Origin: Paucibacter sp. PLA-PC-4
Lineage (GTDB): Bacteria > Pseudomonadota > Gammaproteobacteria > Burkholderiales > Burkholderiaceae_C
Direction of reading: 5' to 3'
Length of the DNA: 64,000 nt
Assembly: GCF_026241155.1 (NCBI RefSeq)
Contig: NZ_JAPFGP010000003.1
Location: forward strand, 1 to 64,000
This document shows, one piece after another, positions 18,433-27,248 of this stretch. Position 1 is the first letter of the stretch, and each line of letters begins with the position of its first letter. The translations under genes and the position numbers were made by a program. Under the pieces are notes generated by a model that saw only the letters and a list, made by a program, of their open reading frames with translations, was not told the origin of the DNA and did not search any database.

Positions 18433-19535
18433 GGCGAGGGTCGGCTCGCCTGGGACAGGCGTGCCAGCATAAAACTCAGCAGTGTCAACAAGGCGGCCGC
18501 GCCGCCGGTATGGGCCAGGGCCGCTACGATGGGCCAGTCCAGCACCACATTCGACAGCCCGCTGATCAGCTGCCAGACGGCGACCAAGAGCAGGCGGCGC
18601 GACCAGCGACGTGCATCGGCAGAACCACCGCGCCACAAGCGCCAGGCCAGCAGGCCCAGCGCCACGAAGACGATCAGCGCACCGATGCGATGCGCCATGT
18701 GAATGGCGGTCAAGGCGGCAAAGGGCAGCCAGCCACCATCGGAGCCAACACCAAGCTCGCGCCACAAGGTGAAGCCCTGCCCGAAGTCCATCGCCGGCCA
18801 CCACTGGCCGGCATGGCATTGCGGAAAGGCGTCGCAGGCCAGCACCGCGTAATTGGTGCTGACCCAGCCGCCCAGCGCCACCTGAGCGATGGACAGTGCC
18901 AGCAGCAGCCAAGCCGCACGCCGCAGGCCGGTGCTCAGCACCAGCGGCTTGTGCTCATAGCCCTGGGCCTGCCAGGCCAGCAGCATCAGCAAGCCCATGC
19001 CGCCCAGCAGATGCAGGGTCACGACGGCCGGGAACAGCTTCATCGTGACAGTCAGCGCGCCGAACGCGCCCTGCATGCAGACCCAGACCAGCGTCAGCGT
19101 GGACCACCAGGGCGAGACCTGCAGATTCTTGGCTCGCCAGCTCATGATGCACAGCACCAGAATGAGAAAGCCGACGCCGCTGGCCAGATAGCGGTGGATC
19201 ATCTCGACCCAGGCCTTGCCGTGCGTAACGGGGCCAGTCGGCATCGCGGTCTGTGCCGCATGGATCTCGTCCTTGGCACCCAAGGGGCTGGCGCTGCCAT
19301 AGCAGCCGGGCCAATCTGGGCAGCCCAGGCCCGAGTCGCTCAGGCGCGTGAAGGCGCCGAAGATCACCAGGTCAAAGGTCAGGAACAGGGTCAGCAGGGT
19401 CAGCGCGCGCAGGCGCTGCTGTGGCGTCGCGCCCTTGGAGCGCAGCGCCAGCCACAGCAGCGGGCCTGCGCCCAGCAGGGCACCGGCCAGCAGCAGTTGC
19501 CACAGCGGCGACAGATCGATCAGCTCGGTTCCCAT
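18429..19535 (-). CDS. ctaA: Heme A synthase (COX15/CtaA)
   Basis: A 368-residue, eight-helix membrane protein that oxidises heme O to heme A. Conserved features are [22 protein letters not shown] in the first loop, the heme-ligand histidines in EMIHRYLAS and VTLHLLGG, and, in the second half, [19 protein letters not shown] and [11 protein letters not shown]. The cysteine pairs (CPDWPGC, CDAFPQC) are intact. Its start touches the stop of the upstream CxxxC protein (TGATG) and its stop overlaps ctaB. Confidence 0.95.
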   Translation of the reverse strand: MGTELIDLSPLWQLLLAGALLGAGPLLWLALRSKGATPQQRLRALTLLTLFLTFDLVIFGAFTRLSDSGLGCPDWPGCYGSASPLGAKDEIHAAQTAMPTGPVTHGKAWVEMIHRYLASGVGFLILVLCIMSWRAKNLQVSPWWSTLTLVWVCMQGAFGALTVTMKLFPAVVTLHLLGGMGLLMLLAWQAQGYEHKPLVLSTGLRRAAWLLLALSIAQVALGGWVSTNYAVLACDAFPQCHAGQWWPAMDFGQGFTLWRELGVGSDGGWLPFAALTAIHMAHRIGALIVFVALGLLAWRLWRGGSADARRWSRRLLLVAVWQLISGLSNVVLDWPIVAALAHTGGAAALLTLLSFMLARLSQASRPSP

Positions 19536-20239
19536 CAGCGCCCCGGCTTGTCCCAGCTCGCGTTGGCCTTGAGCACGCGGTTCAGATCGTTCTTGAGCTT
19601 GGCCGGCACGGGATCGACCGGCGAGCGCAGCATCCAGCGGCCCATCGGGTCGATCAGATAGAAGTGATCCTGCAAGACCTGACCCTGGGCCGGCTTGAGC
19701 CAGGCCTGCAGCTGCTCGCGCGGCGCGCGCAGCACGGTCACCGGCACGCCGGCCGCCAAAGCCTGCTGCAGCTCAGGGCGCAGCGGCGCGTCGTCCGCAA
19801 TCAGCAGCAGCTTGTCGACCTTGTCGCGCTCCTTGCCCAGCATCTCGCGCAGCTGGCGCTGCATATAGAGGCGGTCCTCGCAGGCCTTGGCGCAGTTCGC
19901 GTCCTGCACGAGGGTCAGCAGCCACTGCCCCTTCAGCGACTCGGCGGCTATCGGCCGCCCGGCCAGATCGCGCAGCGCGAGCGCGGCCGGCAGCTCGACC
20001 GTCGGCTCGATCAGATCGCCATAGGGCTTGCCACTGAGCTTGAGCACATAGAAGCTGAAGTACGACGCGATCACCGGCGCCGCGCAGGCAAGCACCACCA
20101 GCAGCATGCTCAGCCGGCCGGCGCGGGTGCGCTGCTGGGCGGCCATCGCGCCCGGGTCGGGCAAGCTGTGCACGCTCATCGACAGGGGTTCGCTGTCAGG
20201 GCGTGCGGAGGCGGGGGCGGACGAGTTGGAACCAGACAT
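19535..20239 (-). CDS. Membrane-anchored thioredoxin-like oxidase assembly protein
   Basis: A 234-residue protein: a short N-terminal tail, one membrane helix (LSMLLVVLACAAPVIASYFSF), then a periplasmic domain with LTLVQDANCAKACEDRLYMQRQ and later VLQDHFYLIDPMGRWML. The CxxxC and the later His fall in the same order as the copper ligands of SCO proteins, suggesting a divergent SCO/thioredoxin fold. This gene regularly sits between SURF1 and ctaA in Burkholderiales and is usually annotated only as a conserved or oxidase-associated protein. The ATG at 20239 overlaps SURF1 by 44 bases; an ATG at 20179 (MSVHSLPDPG) would not overlap and is a real alternative. Confidence 0.72.
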   Translation of the reverse strand: MSGSNSSAPASARPDSEPLSMSVHSLPDPGAMAAQQRTRAGRLSMLLVVLACAAPVIASYFSFYVLKLSGKPYGDLIEPTVELPAALALRDLAGRPIAAESLKGQWLLTLVQDANCAKACEDRLYMQRQLREMLGKERDKVDKLLLIADDAPLRPELQQALAAGVPVTVLRAPREQLQAWLKPAQGQVLQDHFYLIDPMGRWMLRSPVDPVPAKLKNDLNRVLKANASWDKPGR

Positions 20240-20924
20240 AAAGACCCAGGAACAGCGCAGCGAGCGCAAACCATTGAAAGGCGTAACCGTAGTGCTTTTG
20301 CAAGCCGGCCTGCGGCACCGGCCAGTCGCGCAGCAGGCCGTCACCGGCCGAGGCAGCGTCGGCCTGCTGGATGACCGTCAGCGGCAACAGCGGCCGGCCG
20401 ATTTCCTGCGCATAGGCGGCGGAGCTCAGATTCTGCCGGATCGCGCCGCTGGCCGGCGCCGGCAGCTCAAAGGCCCTCGACGGCGATGCCGCCAGACGCC
20501 CGCTCAACTCGACCGGATCGGTGCTGCTGCGCAGTGCCGGCACCTGCGCGAGCCGCCGCTCATCGCGGGCCACCCAGCCGCGCTGCACCAACACGGCCTC
20601 GGCTCGGTTGTCCAGCTGCAAGGGGGTCAACACATAAAAGCCAACCCGGCCATTCATCGTCCGGTTGTCGAGGAACACCGTCTGGTCGGCCAGCCAGCGC
20701 CCGCGCAGCAACACCCGGCGATGCAGCTGAGCTTCGGCCTGAGCCGGCTCGACGGCCAGCTCGGCCGCCTGCAGCGGCGCCAGCGCACCGCGCTGATCGA
20801 GCGCGGCCTGCCAGGCGCGCTTGTGCGCCGCCCGGTCCAATTGCCAGAAACCCAGGCGCGCGGCCAGGCCCACCGCCAGCACGGCGGCCAGCAGCACGAC
20901 CCAGCGACGGCCAGCCGCCGTCAT
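20196..20924 (-). CDS. SURF1 family oxidase assembly protein
   Basis: A 242-residue protein with the SURF1 layout: one N-terminal helix (WVVLLAAVLAVGLAARLGFWQLDRA), a periplasmic domain, and a C-terminal helix (HYGYAFQWFALAALFLGLYVWF). Family motifs are GFWQLDRA, FLDNRTMNGRVGFYVLTPL, VLVQRGWV and QKHYGYAFQWFA. SURF1 helps insert heme A into oxidase subunit I. It begins 42 bases from the divergent DUF2909 gene. Confidence 0.93.
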   Translation of the reverse strand: MTAAGRRWVVLLAAVLAVGLAARLGFWQLDRAAHKRAWQAALDQRGALAPLQAAELAVEPAQAEAQLHRRVLLRGRWLADQTVFLDNRTMNGRVGFYVLTPLQLDNRAEAVLVQRGWVARDERRLAQVPALRSSTDPVELSGRLAASPSRAFELPAPASGAIRQNLSSAAYAQEIGRPLLPLTVIQQADAASAGDGLLRDWPVPQAGLQKHYGYAFQWFALAALFLGLYVWFQLVRPRLRTP

Positions 20925-20966
20925 CGAGACGCCCCGATGGATGGGCCGGTGGAATAATCAGCGTCC

Positions 20967-21185
20967 ATGAAAACCGTTTTCCTGCTCGCCTTCATCGGCA
21001 TACTCGGCGCGCTGGCCGCTGCCGGCCTTTTCATGCTGCGCAATAGCGGGGGCAAACAGCGTGGCCCGAAGATGGCACGCGCGCTGGCCGTGCGGGTGGG
21101 CGTATCGGTGGCGCTATTCCTGTTCATTCTGCTGAGCTACTACATGGGCTGGATTCAACCGACCGGGGTCCCTCTGACGCGCTGA
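20967..21185 (+). CDS. Twin transmembrane protein (DUF2909)
   Basis: A 72-residue protein with two membrane helices (FLLAFIGILGALAAAGLFML and VGVSVALFLFILLSYYMGWI) joined by a basic loop (RNSGGKQRGPKMARALAVR). This matches DUF2909, found beside SURF1 and subunit III in many beta- and gammaproteobacterial oxidase clusters. It is the only plus-strand gene inside the oxidase region and may be expressed from the SURF1 divergent promoter. The role is unknown; location suggests oxidase assembly. Confidence 0.8.
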   Translation: MKTVFLLAFIGILGALAAAGLFMLRNSGGKQRGPKMARALAVRVGVSVALFLFILLSYYMGWIQPTGVPLTR

Positions 21186-21208
21186 CGAACACGCCAGCGA
21201 GCAATGAA

Positions 21209-21233
21209 AAAGCGCCGCTTCGAGCGGCGCTTT
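21209..21233. terminator. Bidirectional terminator between DUF2909 and subunit III genes
   Basis: A perfect stem of 11 bases, AAAGCGCCGCT and AGCGGCGCTTT, with a TCG loop. A-rich and T-rich flanks allow it to end transcription of the plus-strand DUF2909 gene and of the minus-strand subunit III gene, which stops at 21261. Confidence 0.85.
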
Positions 21234-21260
21234 CATTTCAGCGCGAGACCGCGCCCATCA

Positions 21261-22145
21261 TCACATCCAGTAAACGACGACGTACAGGCCCAGCCAAACG
21301 ACGTCGACAAAGTGCCAGTACCAGGCCGCGCCCTCGAAACCGAAGTGGCGGTCCTTGGTGAAGTGGCCCTTGTGCAGGCGCAGCGTGATGAACAGCAGCA
21401 TCAGCATGCCGACGAACACGTGGAAGCCGTGGAAGCCGGTCAGCATGAAGAAGGTCGAACCGAACACGCCGGAGCTGAGCTTCAAGTTCAGGTCGCGGTA
21501 GGCATGCATGTACTCGTAGCCCTGCACGAACAGGAAGACGATGCCCAGCAGCACGGTGGCCCACATGAAACCGATGGTCTTGCCGCGCTTGCCGTCCAGC
21601 ATCGCGTGGTGAGCGATCGTCAGGGTCACGCCCGAGGTCAGCAGCAAGGCGGTGTTGATGGTCGGAAGCGGCCAGGGGCCCATGGTCTGGAAGGGCTCGA
21701 CGATGCCGGCCGGCGAGGCCGTCATGCCGGCCGCCACGCTGGGCCACAGGGCCTTGAAGTCGGGCCACAGCAGCGCGTTTTCCAGGCTACCCAGACTCGG
21801 CACCGACTGGATGCGGGCCCAGTACAGCGCACCGAAGAAGGCCGCGAAGAACATCACTTCGGAGAAGATGAACCAGCCCATGCTCCAGCGGAAGGAGACA
21901 TCGATGCGGTCACTGTAGAGGCCGCTCTCGCTCTCGCGGATCGCGTCGCCGAACCACTGCGTCAGCACCACGGCCCACCACAGCAGGCCAAAGCCCAGCG
22001 AGTAGGCACCCCAGTCATGCCCGTTGATCCACTGGCCTGCGCCCAGAATCACGAAGAACAAGCCGATGGCTGCCATGACCGGATGCCGTGAGGGTCCGGG
22101 CACAAAGTAGTAGGGGGTCTTCCCCGCCGTGGTCGCTGCCGACAT
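21261..22145 (-). CDS. ctaE: Cytochrome c oxidase subunit III
   Basis: A 294-residue, seven-helix membrane protein. Conserved parts are YYFVPGPSRHPVMAAIGLF at the start, WFIFSEVMFFAAFFGALYWAR with the helix III glutamate, LLTSGVTLTIAHHAML, MLTGFHGFHVFVGML and the end GAAWYWHFVDVVWLGLYVVVYW. It stabilises the catalytic core and guides proton and oxygen uptake. It is the last oxidase structural gene of the ctaC-ctaD-ctaG series and is followed by a strong terminator. Confidence 0.97.
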   Translation of the reverse strand: MSAATTAGKTPYYFVPGPSRHPVMAAIGLFFVILGAGQWINGHDWGAYSLGFGLLWWAVVLTQWFGDAIRESESGLYSDRIDVSFRWSMGWFIFSEVMFFAAFFGALYWARIQSVPSLGSLENALLWPDFKALWPSVAAGMTASPAGIVEPFQTMGPWPLPTINTALLLTSGVTLTIAHHAMLDGKRGKTIGFMWATVLLGIVFLFVQGYEYMHAYRDLNLKLSSGVFGSTFFMLTGFHGFHVFVGMLMLLFITLRLHKGHFTKDRHFGFEGAAWYWHFVDVVWLGLYVVVYWM

Positions 22146-22188
22146 ATTTTTCTCCTCGAACTTAATCTCTGTTCAGTTCCGCTGACTC

Positions 22189-22428
22189 TCAGGCGCCGGC
22201 CACACCGCTGCCGATCACCCAGTTGACCAGCAGCACCAGCACCAGCACAAACATCAGGGCCCCGATCACTCCGGCGATGATCACATGCACCGGATTGAGC
22301 TTGGCCACGTCTTTTTCATAGTCGGCGCCGCGCCGCACACCGAAGAAGGCCCAGGCAATCGCCTTGACCGTCTGCAGGAACGAGGCCGGCCGCGCCGCCG
22401 CTTCTTTCAGGTCCTGACCGGCTTTCAC
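22189..22428 (-). CDS. DUF2970 single-helix protein
   Basis: A 79-residue protein: a soluble N-terminus with FLQTVKAIAWAFFGVRRGADYEKD, then one membrane helix (PVHVIIAGVIGALMFVLVLVLLVNW). This is the DUF2970 pattern. Such genes lie almost always between ctaG and the subunit III gene, pointing to oxidase biogenesis, but no biochemical role is known. Its start overlaps the ctaG stop by four bases (ATGA). Confidence 0.85.
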   Translation of the reverse strand: MKAGQDLKEAAARPASFLQTVKAIAWAFFGVRRGADYEKDVAKLNPVHVIIAGVIGALMFVLVLVLLVNWVIGSGVAGA

Positions 22429-23030
22429 AGTTTGGCCTCCGGCTGCACCAGCGCCTGCTGCTGCCCTTTGCCCGCCACCTCAAAGAAGGTGTAGGACAGG
22501 GTGATGGTCTTGACGTCCTTGGGCAGCTTGGGATCGATCACAAAGGCCACCGGCCACTGTTTCTTCTCGCCTGGCTGCAGCGTGTACTCGTTGAAGCAAA
22601 AGCACTCCAGCTTGTTGAAGTGGGCCGTGGCCTGCTTCGGGGCATAGCTGGGAATCGCTTGCGCCGACATCGCGCGCGACTGGATGTTCTGGAACTCGTA
22701 CATCACCGTGGTCAGCTCGCCGGGATGCACCTCAAGATGCCTGACCGCCGGCTTGAAGTCCCACGGGCCGCGCGCATTGGCGTCGAACTCGATGGTGATC
22801 TTGCGGCTGTAGTCGATCTGGCTGTTCTTGACATCCTCGGCGCGCAGCACGTGCTGCCGCTCGGAGAGCGACAGCACATTGATACCCAGCGCGGTACAGA
22901 TGGCGTTGTAGACCGGCACCAGCGCGTAGCCGAAGCCGAACATCAGCGCCACCACCAGGCTCAGCTTGCCGACCAGCTGCAGATTGTCTCTGCGCAGTGC
23001 GGCGGCGAGCATGTCGAGGCGGCTTTTCAT
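22425..23030 (-). CDS. ctaG: Cytochrome c oxidase assembly protein CtaG/Cox11
   Basis: A 201-residue protein with one N-terminal membrane helix (LVGKLSLVVALMFGFGYALVPVYNAIC) and a periplasmic immunoglobulin-like domain carrying the copper-binding CFCF motif (Cys143, Cys145) in FNKLECFCFNEYTLQPGE. It delivers copper to the CuB site in subunit I. The ending DVKTITLSYTFFEV is typical. The neighbouring 37-residue gene ends only seven bases upstream of it. Confidence 0.95.
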   Translation of the reverse strand: MKSRLDMLAAALRRDNLQLVGKLSLVVALMFGFGYALVPVYNAICTALGINVLSLSERQHVLRAEDVKNSQIDYSRKITIEFDANARGPWDFKPAVRHLEVHPGELTTVMYEFQNIQSRAMSAQAIPSYAPKQATAHFNKLECFCFNEYTLQPGEKKQWPVAFVIDPKLPKDVKTITLSYTFFEVAGKGQQQALVQPEAKL

Positions 23031-23037
23031 GGCGGTC

Positions 23038-23151
23038 TCAGGCGCCCAGCATCAGGATCTTGGCCGTGAAGCCGATGGCGAACATCGCCGCCACCGACGC
23101 CAGGATCAGAGCCAGGCGCAGATTCTTCCTGCGTTGTTCAGGCGAGTTCAT
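23038..23151 (-). CDS. Cytochrome oxidase small assembly protein (37 residues)
   Basis: A short frame between ctaD and ctaG: MNSPEQRRKNLRLALILASV, then AAMFAIGFTAKILMLGA and TGA at 23038-23040. It has a basic N-terminus and one membrane helix. The start at 23151 follows GAGGACCG in the ctaD tail. This is the small protein annotated at the same place in many Burkholderiales oxidase operons. The match in position, length and the EQRRKNLRLALILASVA motif makes it a confident call, although only its association with the oxidase is known. Confidence 0.85.
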   Translation of the reverse strand: MNSPEQRRKNLRLALILASVAAMFAIGFTAKILMLGA

Positions 23152-23161
23152 CAGACGGTCC

Positions 23162-24784
23162 TCAGCCAATCACCTTGGTGGCGCTGGCATTGAGCTTGGG
23201 CGGCTCCTCGAAGGTGTGGAACGGTGCCGGCGACGGCACTTCCCACTCCAAGCCTTCGGCGGCTTCCCAGGGCTTTTGCGGCGCCTTCTCACCCTTGCCG
23301 CGCATCATGGGCAGGACCACGAACAGGAAGAAGTAGACCTGCATGAAGCCAAAGCCGAAGGCACCAATGGAGGCAATCGCGTTGAAGTCGGCGTACTGCA
23401 TCGAGTAGTCGGCATAACGACGCGGCATGCCGGCCAGACCCAAGAAGTGCATCGGGAAGAAGGTGATGTTGAAGGTGATCAGCGAGCCCCAGAAGTGGAT
23501 CTTGCCGCGGGTCTCCGAGTACATCACACCGGTCCACTTCGGGCCCCAGTAATAGACGCCGGCAAACATCGAGAACAGCGATCCGGCCACCAGCACGTAG
23601 TGGAAGTGCGCAACGACGTAGTAGGTGTCCTGCACCTGGATGTCGATCGGCGCCATTGCCAGGATCAGGCCGGTGAAGCCGCCCATCGTGAACACAAAAA
23701 TGAAGCCCACGGCCCACAACATCGGGGTCTCGAAGGTCATCGAACCGCGCCACATCGTCGCCAGCCAGTTGAAGATCTTCACGCCGGTGGGCACCGCGAT
23801 CAGCATGGTCGCGTACATGAAGAACAGCTGGCCCGTCACCGGCATGCCGGTGGCGAACATATGGTGGGCCCAGACGATGAAGGACAGGATCGCGATCGAG
23901 GCGGTCGCATACACCATCGAGGCGTAACCAAACAGGCGCTTGCGGGCGAAGGCCGGCACGATCTGGCTGACGATGCCGAAGGCCGGCAAGATCATGATGT
24001 AGACCTCAGGGTGACCGAAGAACCAGAAGATGTGCTGGTACATGATCGGGTCGCCGCCGCCGGCCGGATTGAAGAAGCTGGTGCCGAAGTGGCGGTCGGT
24101 CAGCGTCATCGTGATCGCGCCGGCCAGCACGGGCATCACCGCGATCAGCAGATAGGCGGTGATCAGCCAGGTCCAGGCAAACATCGGCATCTTCATCAAG
24201 GTCATGCCCGGAGCGCGCATGTTCAAGATGGTGACGATGATGTTGATCGAACCCATGATGGACGAGGCGCCCAGAATGTGCATCGCGAAGATGCCGGCAT
24301 CCATCGACGGGCCCATCTGCAGCGTCAGCGGTGCATACAGCGTCCAGCCTGCGGCGGGGGCACCGCCGGGCATGAAGAAGCTGGCAACCAGCATCAAAGC
24401 GGCCGGGATCATCAGCCAGAAGCTGAAGTTATTCATGCGCGCGAAGGCCATGTCCGACGCGCCGATCTGCAGCGGGATCATCCAGTTCGCGAAGCCGACG
24501 AAGGCCGGCATGATGGCGCCGAACACCATGATCAGGCCGTGCATCGTGGTGAACTGATTGAACAGTTCGGGGTTCACGAACTGCAGGCCGGGCTGGAACA
24601 GCTCGGCACGGATGGCCAGGGCCAAGAGGCCGCCGATCATCAGCATCGTGAACGAGAACAGCAGATAAAGGGTCCCGATGTCCTTGTGATTGGTGGCAAA
24701 CACCCAGCGCCGCCAGCCCGTTGGGGCATGGTGGTCGTGATGGTCATGAACGTCGTGACCGTGATGGTCGAGCACTGCACTCAT
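23162..24784 (-). CDS. ctaD: Cytochrome c oxidase subunit I
   Basis: A 540-residue, twelve-helix heme-copper oxidase core subunit. The N-terminus has a His/Asp cluster ([17 protein letters not shown]). Conserved parts include [27 protein letters not shown] with the low-spin heme ligand, [17 protein letters not shown] with the His-Tyr crosslink region and CuB ligand, [14 protein letters not shown] with the other CuB ligands, and [13 protein letters not shown] with the heme a3 and heme a ligands. It reduces oxygen to water and pumps protons. The cluster uses the aa3/caa3 type because subunit II carries a cytochrome c domain. Confidence 0.98.
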   Translation of the reverse strand: MSAVLDHHGHDVHDHHDHHAPTGWRRWVFATNHKDIGTLYLLFSFTMLMIGGLLALAIRAELFQPGLQFVNPELFNQFTTMHGLIMVFGAIMPAFVGFANWMIPLQIGASDMAFARMNNFSFWLMIPAALMLVASFFMPGGAPAAGWTLYAPLTLQMGPSMDAGIFAMHILGASSIMGSINIIVTILNMRAPGMTLMKMPMFAWTWLITAYLLIAVMPVLAGAITMTLTDRHFGTSFFNPAGGGDPIMYQHIFWFFGHPEVYIMILPAFGIVSQIVPAFARKRLFGYASMVYATASIAILSFIVWAHHMFATGMPVTGQLFFMYATMLIAVPTGVKIFNWLATMWRGSMTFETPMLWAVGFIFVFTMGGFTGLILAMAPIDIQVQDTYYVVAHFHYVLVAGSLFSMFAGVYYWGPKWTGVMYSETRGKIHFWGSLITFNITFFPMHFLGLAGMPRRYADYSMQYADFNAIASIGAFGFGFMQVYFFLFVVLPMMRGKGEKAPQKPWEAAEGLEWEVPSPAPFHTFEEPPKLNASATKVIG

Positions 24785-24814
24785 CTTGCTTTCCTTTTTT
24801 CGACGTCCGGGCGC

Positions 24815-26002
24815 TTACTTGCGAGCCGCCACGATTTCGGAGGGCTGAACGATCTGACCGGTCTTGTTGGTCCAGCTGTTCTTGGTGTAGGTGATCACGG
24901 CGGCGATCTCGGTGTCCGAGAGCTGCTTCCAGGCCGGCATCGCGCCGTTGGCAGCACCGTTGAGCAGCACCGCAATCTGCTTGCCATGATCGGCATCCAG
25001 CACCAGCGGCGAGGCGTCAAGCCGCTTGATCGGGCCGGCGCCGGTGCCGTCGGCCTTGTGGCAGGCGGCGCAGTTGGCGTTGTAGACCTTCTCGCCGCGC
25101 GCCACCAGGGCCGCCAGCTCCCAGACCTTGCTCGGATCATCGGCCTTGGCGGCCAGCTTCTTCTTCTCGCCGTCCACCCACTTGCTGTAGTCCTCGGCCG
25201 ACACCACCTTGACGTGGATGGGCATGTAGGCGTGTTCTTTGCCGCACAACTCGGCGCACTGGCCGTAGTAGTCGCCGATCTTCTCGGCGCGGAACCAGGT
25301 GTCGCGCACAAAGCCGGGAATCGCATCTTGCTTGACGCCGAAGGCCGGCACCATCCAAGCGTGGATCACGTCGTTGGCCGTGGTGATGATGCGCACCTTC
25401 TTGTTGACCGGCACGACCAGCGGGTTGTCGACCTTGAGCAGATAGTTGTCGACAGCTTCGGGCTTGCCGGAGTCGGACATCTCGCGCTGCGTCGCGTCCA
25501 GCGTGGCCAGGAAGCCGATGCCCTCGCCCTCGCCCTTGAGGTAGTCATAGCCCCATTTCCACTGGTAGCCGGTGGCCTTGATGGTCAGGTCGGCATTCGT
25601 GGTGTCCTTCATCGCGACGACCACCTTGGTAGCCGGCAGGGCCATCAAGATCACGATCACGAAGGGCACGACGGTCCAGGCGATCTCGACCTTGACGCTC
25701 TCGTGGAAGTTGGCCGATACCGCGCCCTTGGACTTGCGGTGCTTGAAGATGGAATAGAACATCACGCCGAACACGGCGAAGAAGATGACCAGGCAGATGA
25801 CCAGCATGAAGTTGTGCAACCACATCTGTTCGGCAGCGATCTTGGTGACCGGCTCGTGCAGATTGATCTGGTTGACTTTGGGGCCACCTGGCAAGTCATT
25901 CACCGCCAAGGCCGCCTGGCTGGCCAGCGTGGCACCGAAGGCCAACGCCAGCTGGCTGATCTGGCGCCCCAGCTGATGCACTCGTGCGTTCATCATCGTC
26001 AT
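24815..26002 (-). CDS. ctaC: Cytochrome c oxidase subunit II with fused cytochrome c
   Basis: A 395-residue protein: signal sequence (to about residue 33), two membrane helices (MLVICLVIFFAVFGVMFYSIF and IAWTVVPFVIVILMALPAT), a cupredoxin domain with the CuA ligands in CAELCGKEHAYM (about 246-258), then a C-terminal class I cytochrome c domain with CAACH (near 310) and a distal methionine in GAMPAWKQLSD. This is the caa3 architecture: the fused heme domain receives electrons from soluble cytochrome c. It is the first gene of the oxidase operon. The start MTMMNARVHQ allows three nearby ATGs; 26002 is the outermost. Confidence 0.95.
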   Translation of the reverse strand: MTMMNARVHQLGRQISQLALAFGATLASQAALAVNDLPGGPKVNQINLHEPVTKIAAEQMWLHNFMLVICLVIFFAVFGVMFYSIFKHRKSKGAVSANFHESVKVEIAWTVVPFVIVILMALPATKVVVAMKDTTNADLTIKATGYQWKWGYDYLKGEGEGIGFLATLDATQREMSDSGKPEAVDNYLLKVDNPLVVPVNKKVRIITTANDVIHAWMVPAFGVKQDAIPGFVRDTWFRAEKIGDYYGQCAELCGKEHAYMPIHVKVVSAEDYSKWVDGEKKKLAAKADDPSKVWELAALVARGEKVYNANCAACHKADGTGAGPIKRLDASPLVLDADHGKQIAVLLNGAANGAMPAWKQLSDTEIAAVITYTKNSWTNKTGQIVQPSEIVAARK

Positions 26003-26294
26003 GGTCGTCGCTTCTAGTTCAAATTCAACCCACGGACTTAGCGGCAGAGAACGTTGTCGTTCGCTGCCGCTACATCCTTCGCAATCTTCGCCTGAGACCA
26101 GGTCACGCCTATGCAGGACACAGCGGGCGCAAAACTTCGGTGTATCACTTCTCGCCCGCCACCCTGTCGCACAAGACGACTGACCTGAATCAACAAGGGA
26201 CTCGGGCCAATATGGCTGGAACCTGATCGGCGCCGGATTTTAGCCTACGCCTCTGTCGGCCCTGTGGTCTTTGCGCGTCGCTGCCCAGCCCCAT
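26003..26294. other. Intergenic region containing the oxidase operon promoter
   Basis: This 292-base gap lies upstream of ctaC on the minus strand and downstream of the methyltransferase gene. It must contain the promoter of the ctaC operon and possibly the end of the methyltransferase transcript. I could not identify a convincing -35/-10 pair; a TGATAC on the minus strand near 26145-26150 is a weak -10 candidate. No small RNA, repeat or open gene is supported. Confidence 0.4.
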
Positions 26295-27227
26295 TCACGA
26301 TTCCTTGCCCGCCCCGCGCACCATCGTGCGCATTTGATCCAGAGAAACCCGGGTCTCGGCCGCCACCTTGAGCTTGGGGACAGGTTTGAACGCATGACCG
26401 TAGACCAGCTCCAAACCGAGCTGCAGGCGCCCATCTTGCCCGCGCAGACCCTCCAGGGCCTGCAAAAGCCGGCCGCGCCAGGCCCGCGAGCGCAGGCCGG
26501 GATGGCGCGCCGGCGACAGATTGCCGCCCAGCGCGCGCAGATCAGACAGAAGCCGCTCAGGCTCGCCCCAGGTCAACGTAATGCGCTCCTGGTCCATCAC
26601 CGGATCGGCAAAACCTGCCCCCACCAGCATGTCACCGACATCATGCATATCGATCCATTCAGGCCCAGGCAAGCCCCAGCCCAGGGCCTCGTACAGCGGC
26701 CGCAGCTCGCGCAGACTGTCCGGCCCCAGGCAGGAGAACATCACAAAGCCGTCCACCGCCAGGGCCCGGTGCCATAGTTTCAGCAGCGCCTCTGGATCCG
26801 GGCTCAGGTGCAGATACATATTGGCCCACAGCAGCTGGGCCACACCCTCGCCCGCCTGCGAGGGCAGGCTTACCGCGGGTTCGGCCGCCGCACGCAACAC
26901 CTGCTGCCACCAACCCTTCTTCTTGTGCTGTGCCAGGCTGCGTTCACGCAGCGCAGGCACCGGCTCCACCAGGAGCTGGGTGGCCTGGGGATAGGCCTGG
27001 CACAGATCCTCGCCGCTCCCCCCCAGGAACGCCGACCACTGCAAGACGCGCTCGGGCTGCAGCTTGATCACCGGCAGGCGCTCGGCCATGCGGCGCGAAA
27101 TCTCGGCGTGCAGCCAGGGCGGATCATCGGCACGCGCCAGGCGGCGCAGGTGGTGGACCAGTGCCCGCGCATCGATCTGCTGGCGTTCGGGACGCCGGGC
27201 GTCGGTGGGTTCATCGGGCGGGGACAT
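26295..27227 (-). CDS. BioC-like SAM-dependent methyltransferase
   Basis: A 310-residue class I methyltransferase. The N-terminus (residues 20-60) has ALVHHLRRLARADDPPWLHAEISRRMAERL, like malonyl-ACP methyltransferases of the BioC group. Motif I is unusual (LQWSAFLGGSGEDL in place of the usual DLGCGTG). Later VAQLLWANMYLHLSPDP and VDGFVMFSCLGPDSLREL match the post-I and motif II/III regions. In Burkholderiales this gene commonly stands divergent to comF, as here. It may make the pimelate primer for biotin, but no bio genes are near, so the substrate is only inferred. The start at 27227 is 21 bases from comF. Confidence 0.75.
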   Translation of the reverse strand: MSPPDEPTDARRPERQQIDARALVHHLRRLARADDPPWLHAEISRRMAERLPVIKLQPERVLQWSAFLGGSGEDLCQAYPQATQLLVEPVPALRERSLAQHKKKGWWQQVLRAAAEPAVSLPSQAGEGVAQLLWANMYLHLSPDPEALLKLWHRALAVDGFVMFSCLGPDSLRELRPLYEALGWGLPGPEWIDMHDVGDMLVGAGFADPVMDQERITLTWGEPERLLSDLRALGGNLSPARHPGLRSRAWRGRLLQALEGLRGQDGRLQLGLELVYGHAFKPVPKLKVAAETRVSLDQMRTMVRGAGKES

Positions 27228-27248
27228 GGGGCGGCAGTATATTGAGCC

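Noticed and set aside
24725-24784. A short run of ATG/GTG/GTC-rich repeats near the start of ctaD.
   Set aside because: It encodes the His/Asp cluster at the N-terminus of oxidase subunit I rather than a regulatory repeat.
22997-26017. A 1006-residue plus-strand frame opposite ctaD and ctaC.
   Set aside because: It is antisense to two well-supported oxidase genes and is rich in His, Gly and Arg without any domain; long open antisense frames arise from GC-biased third positions.
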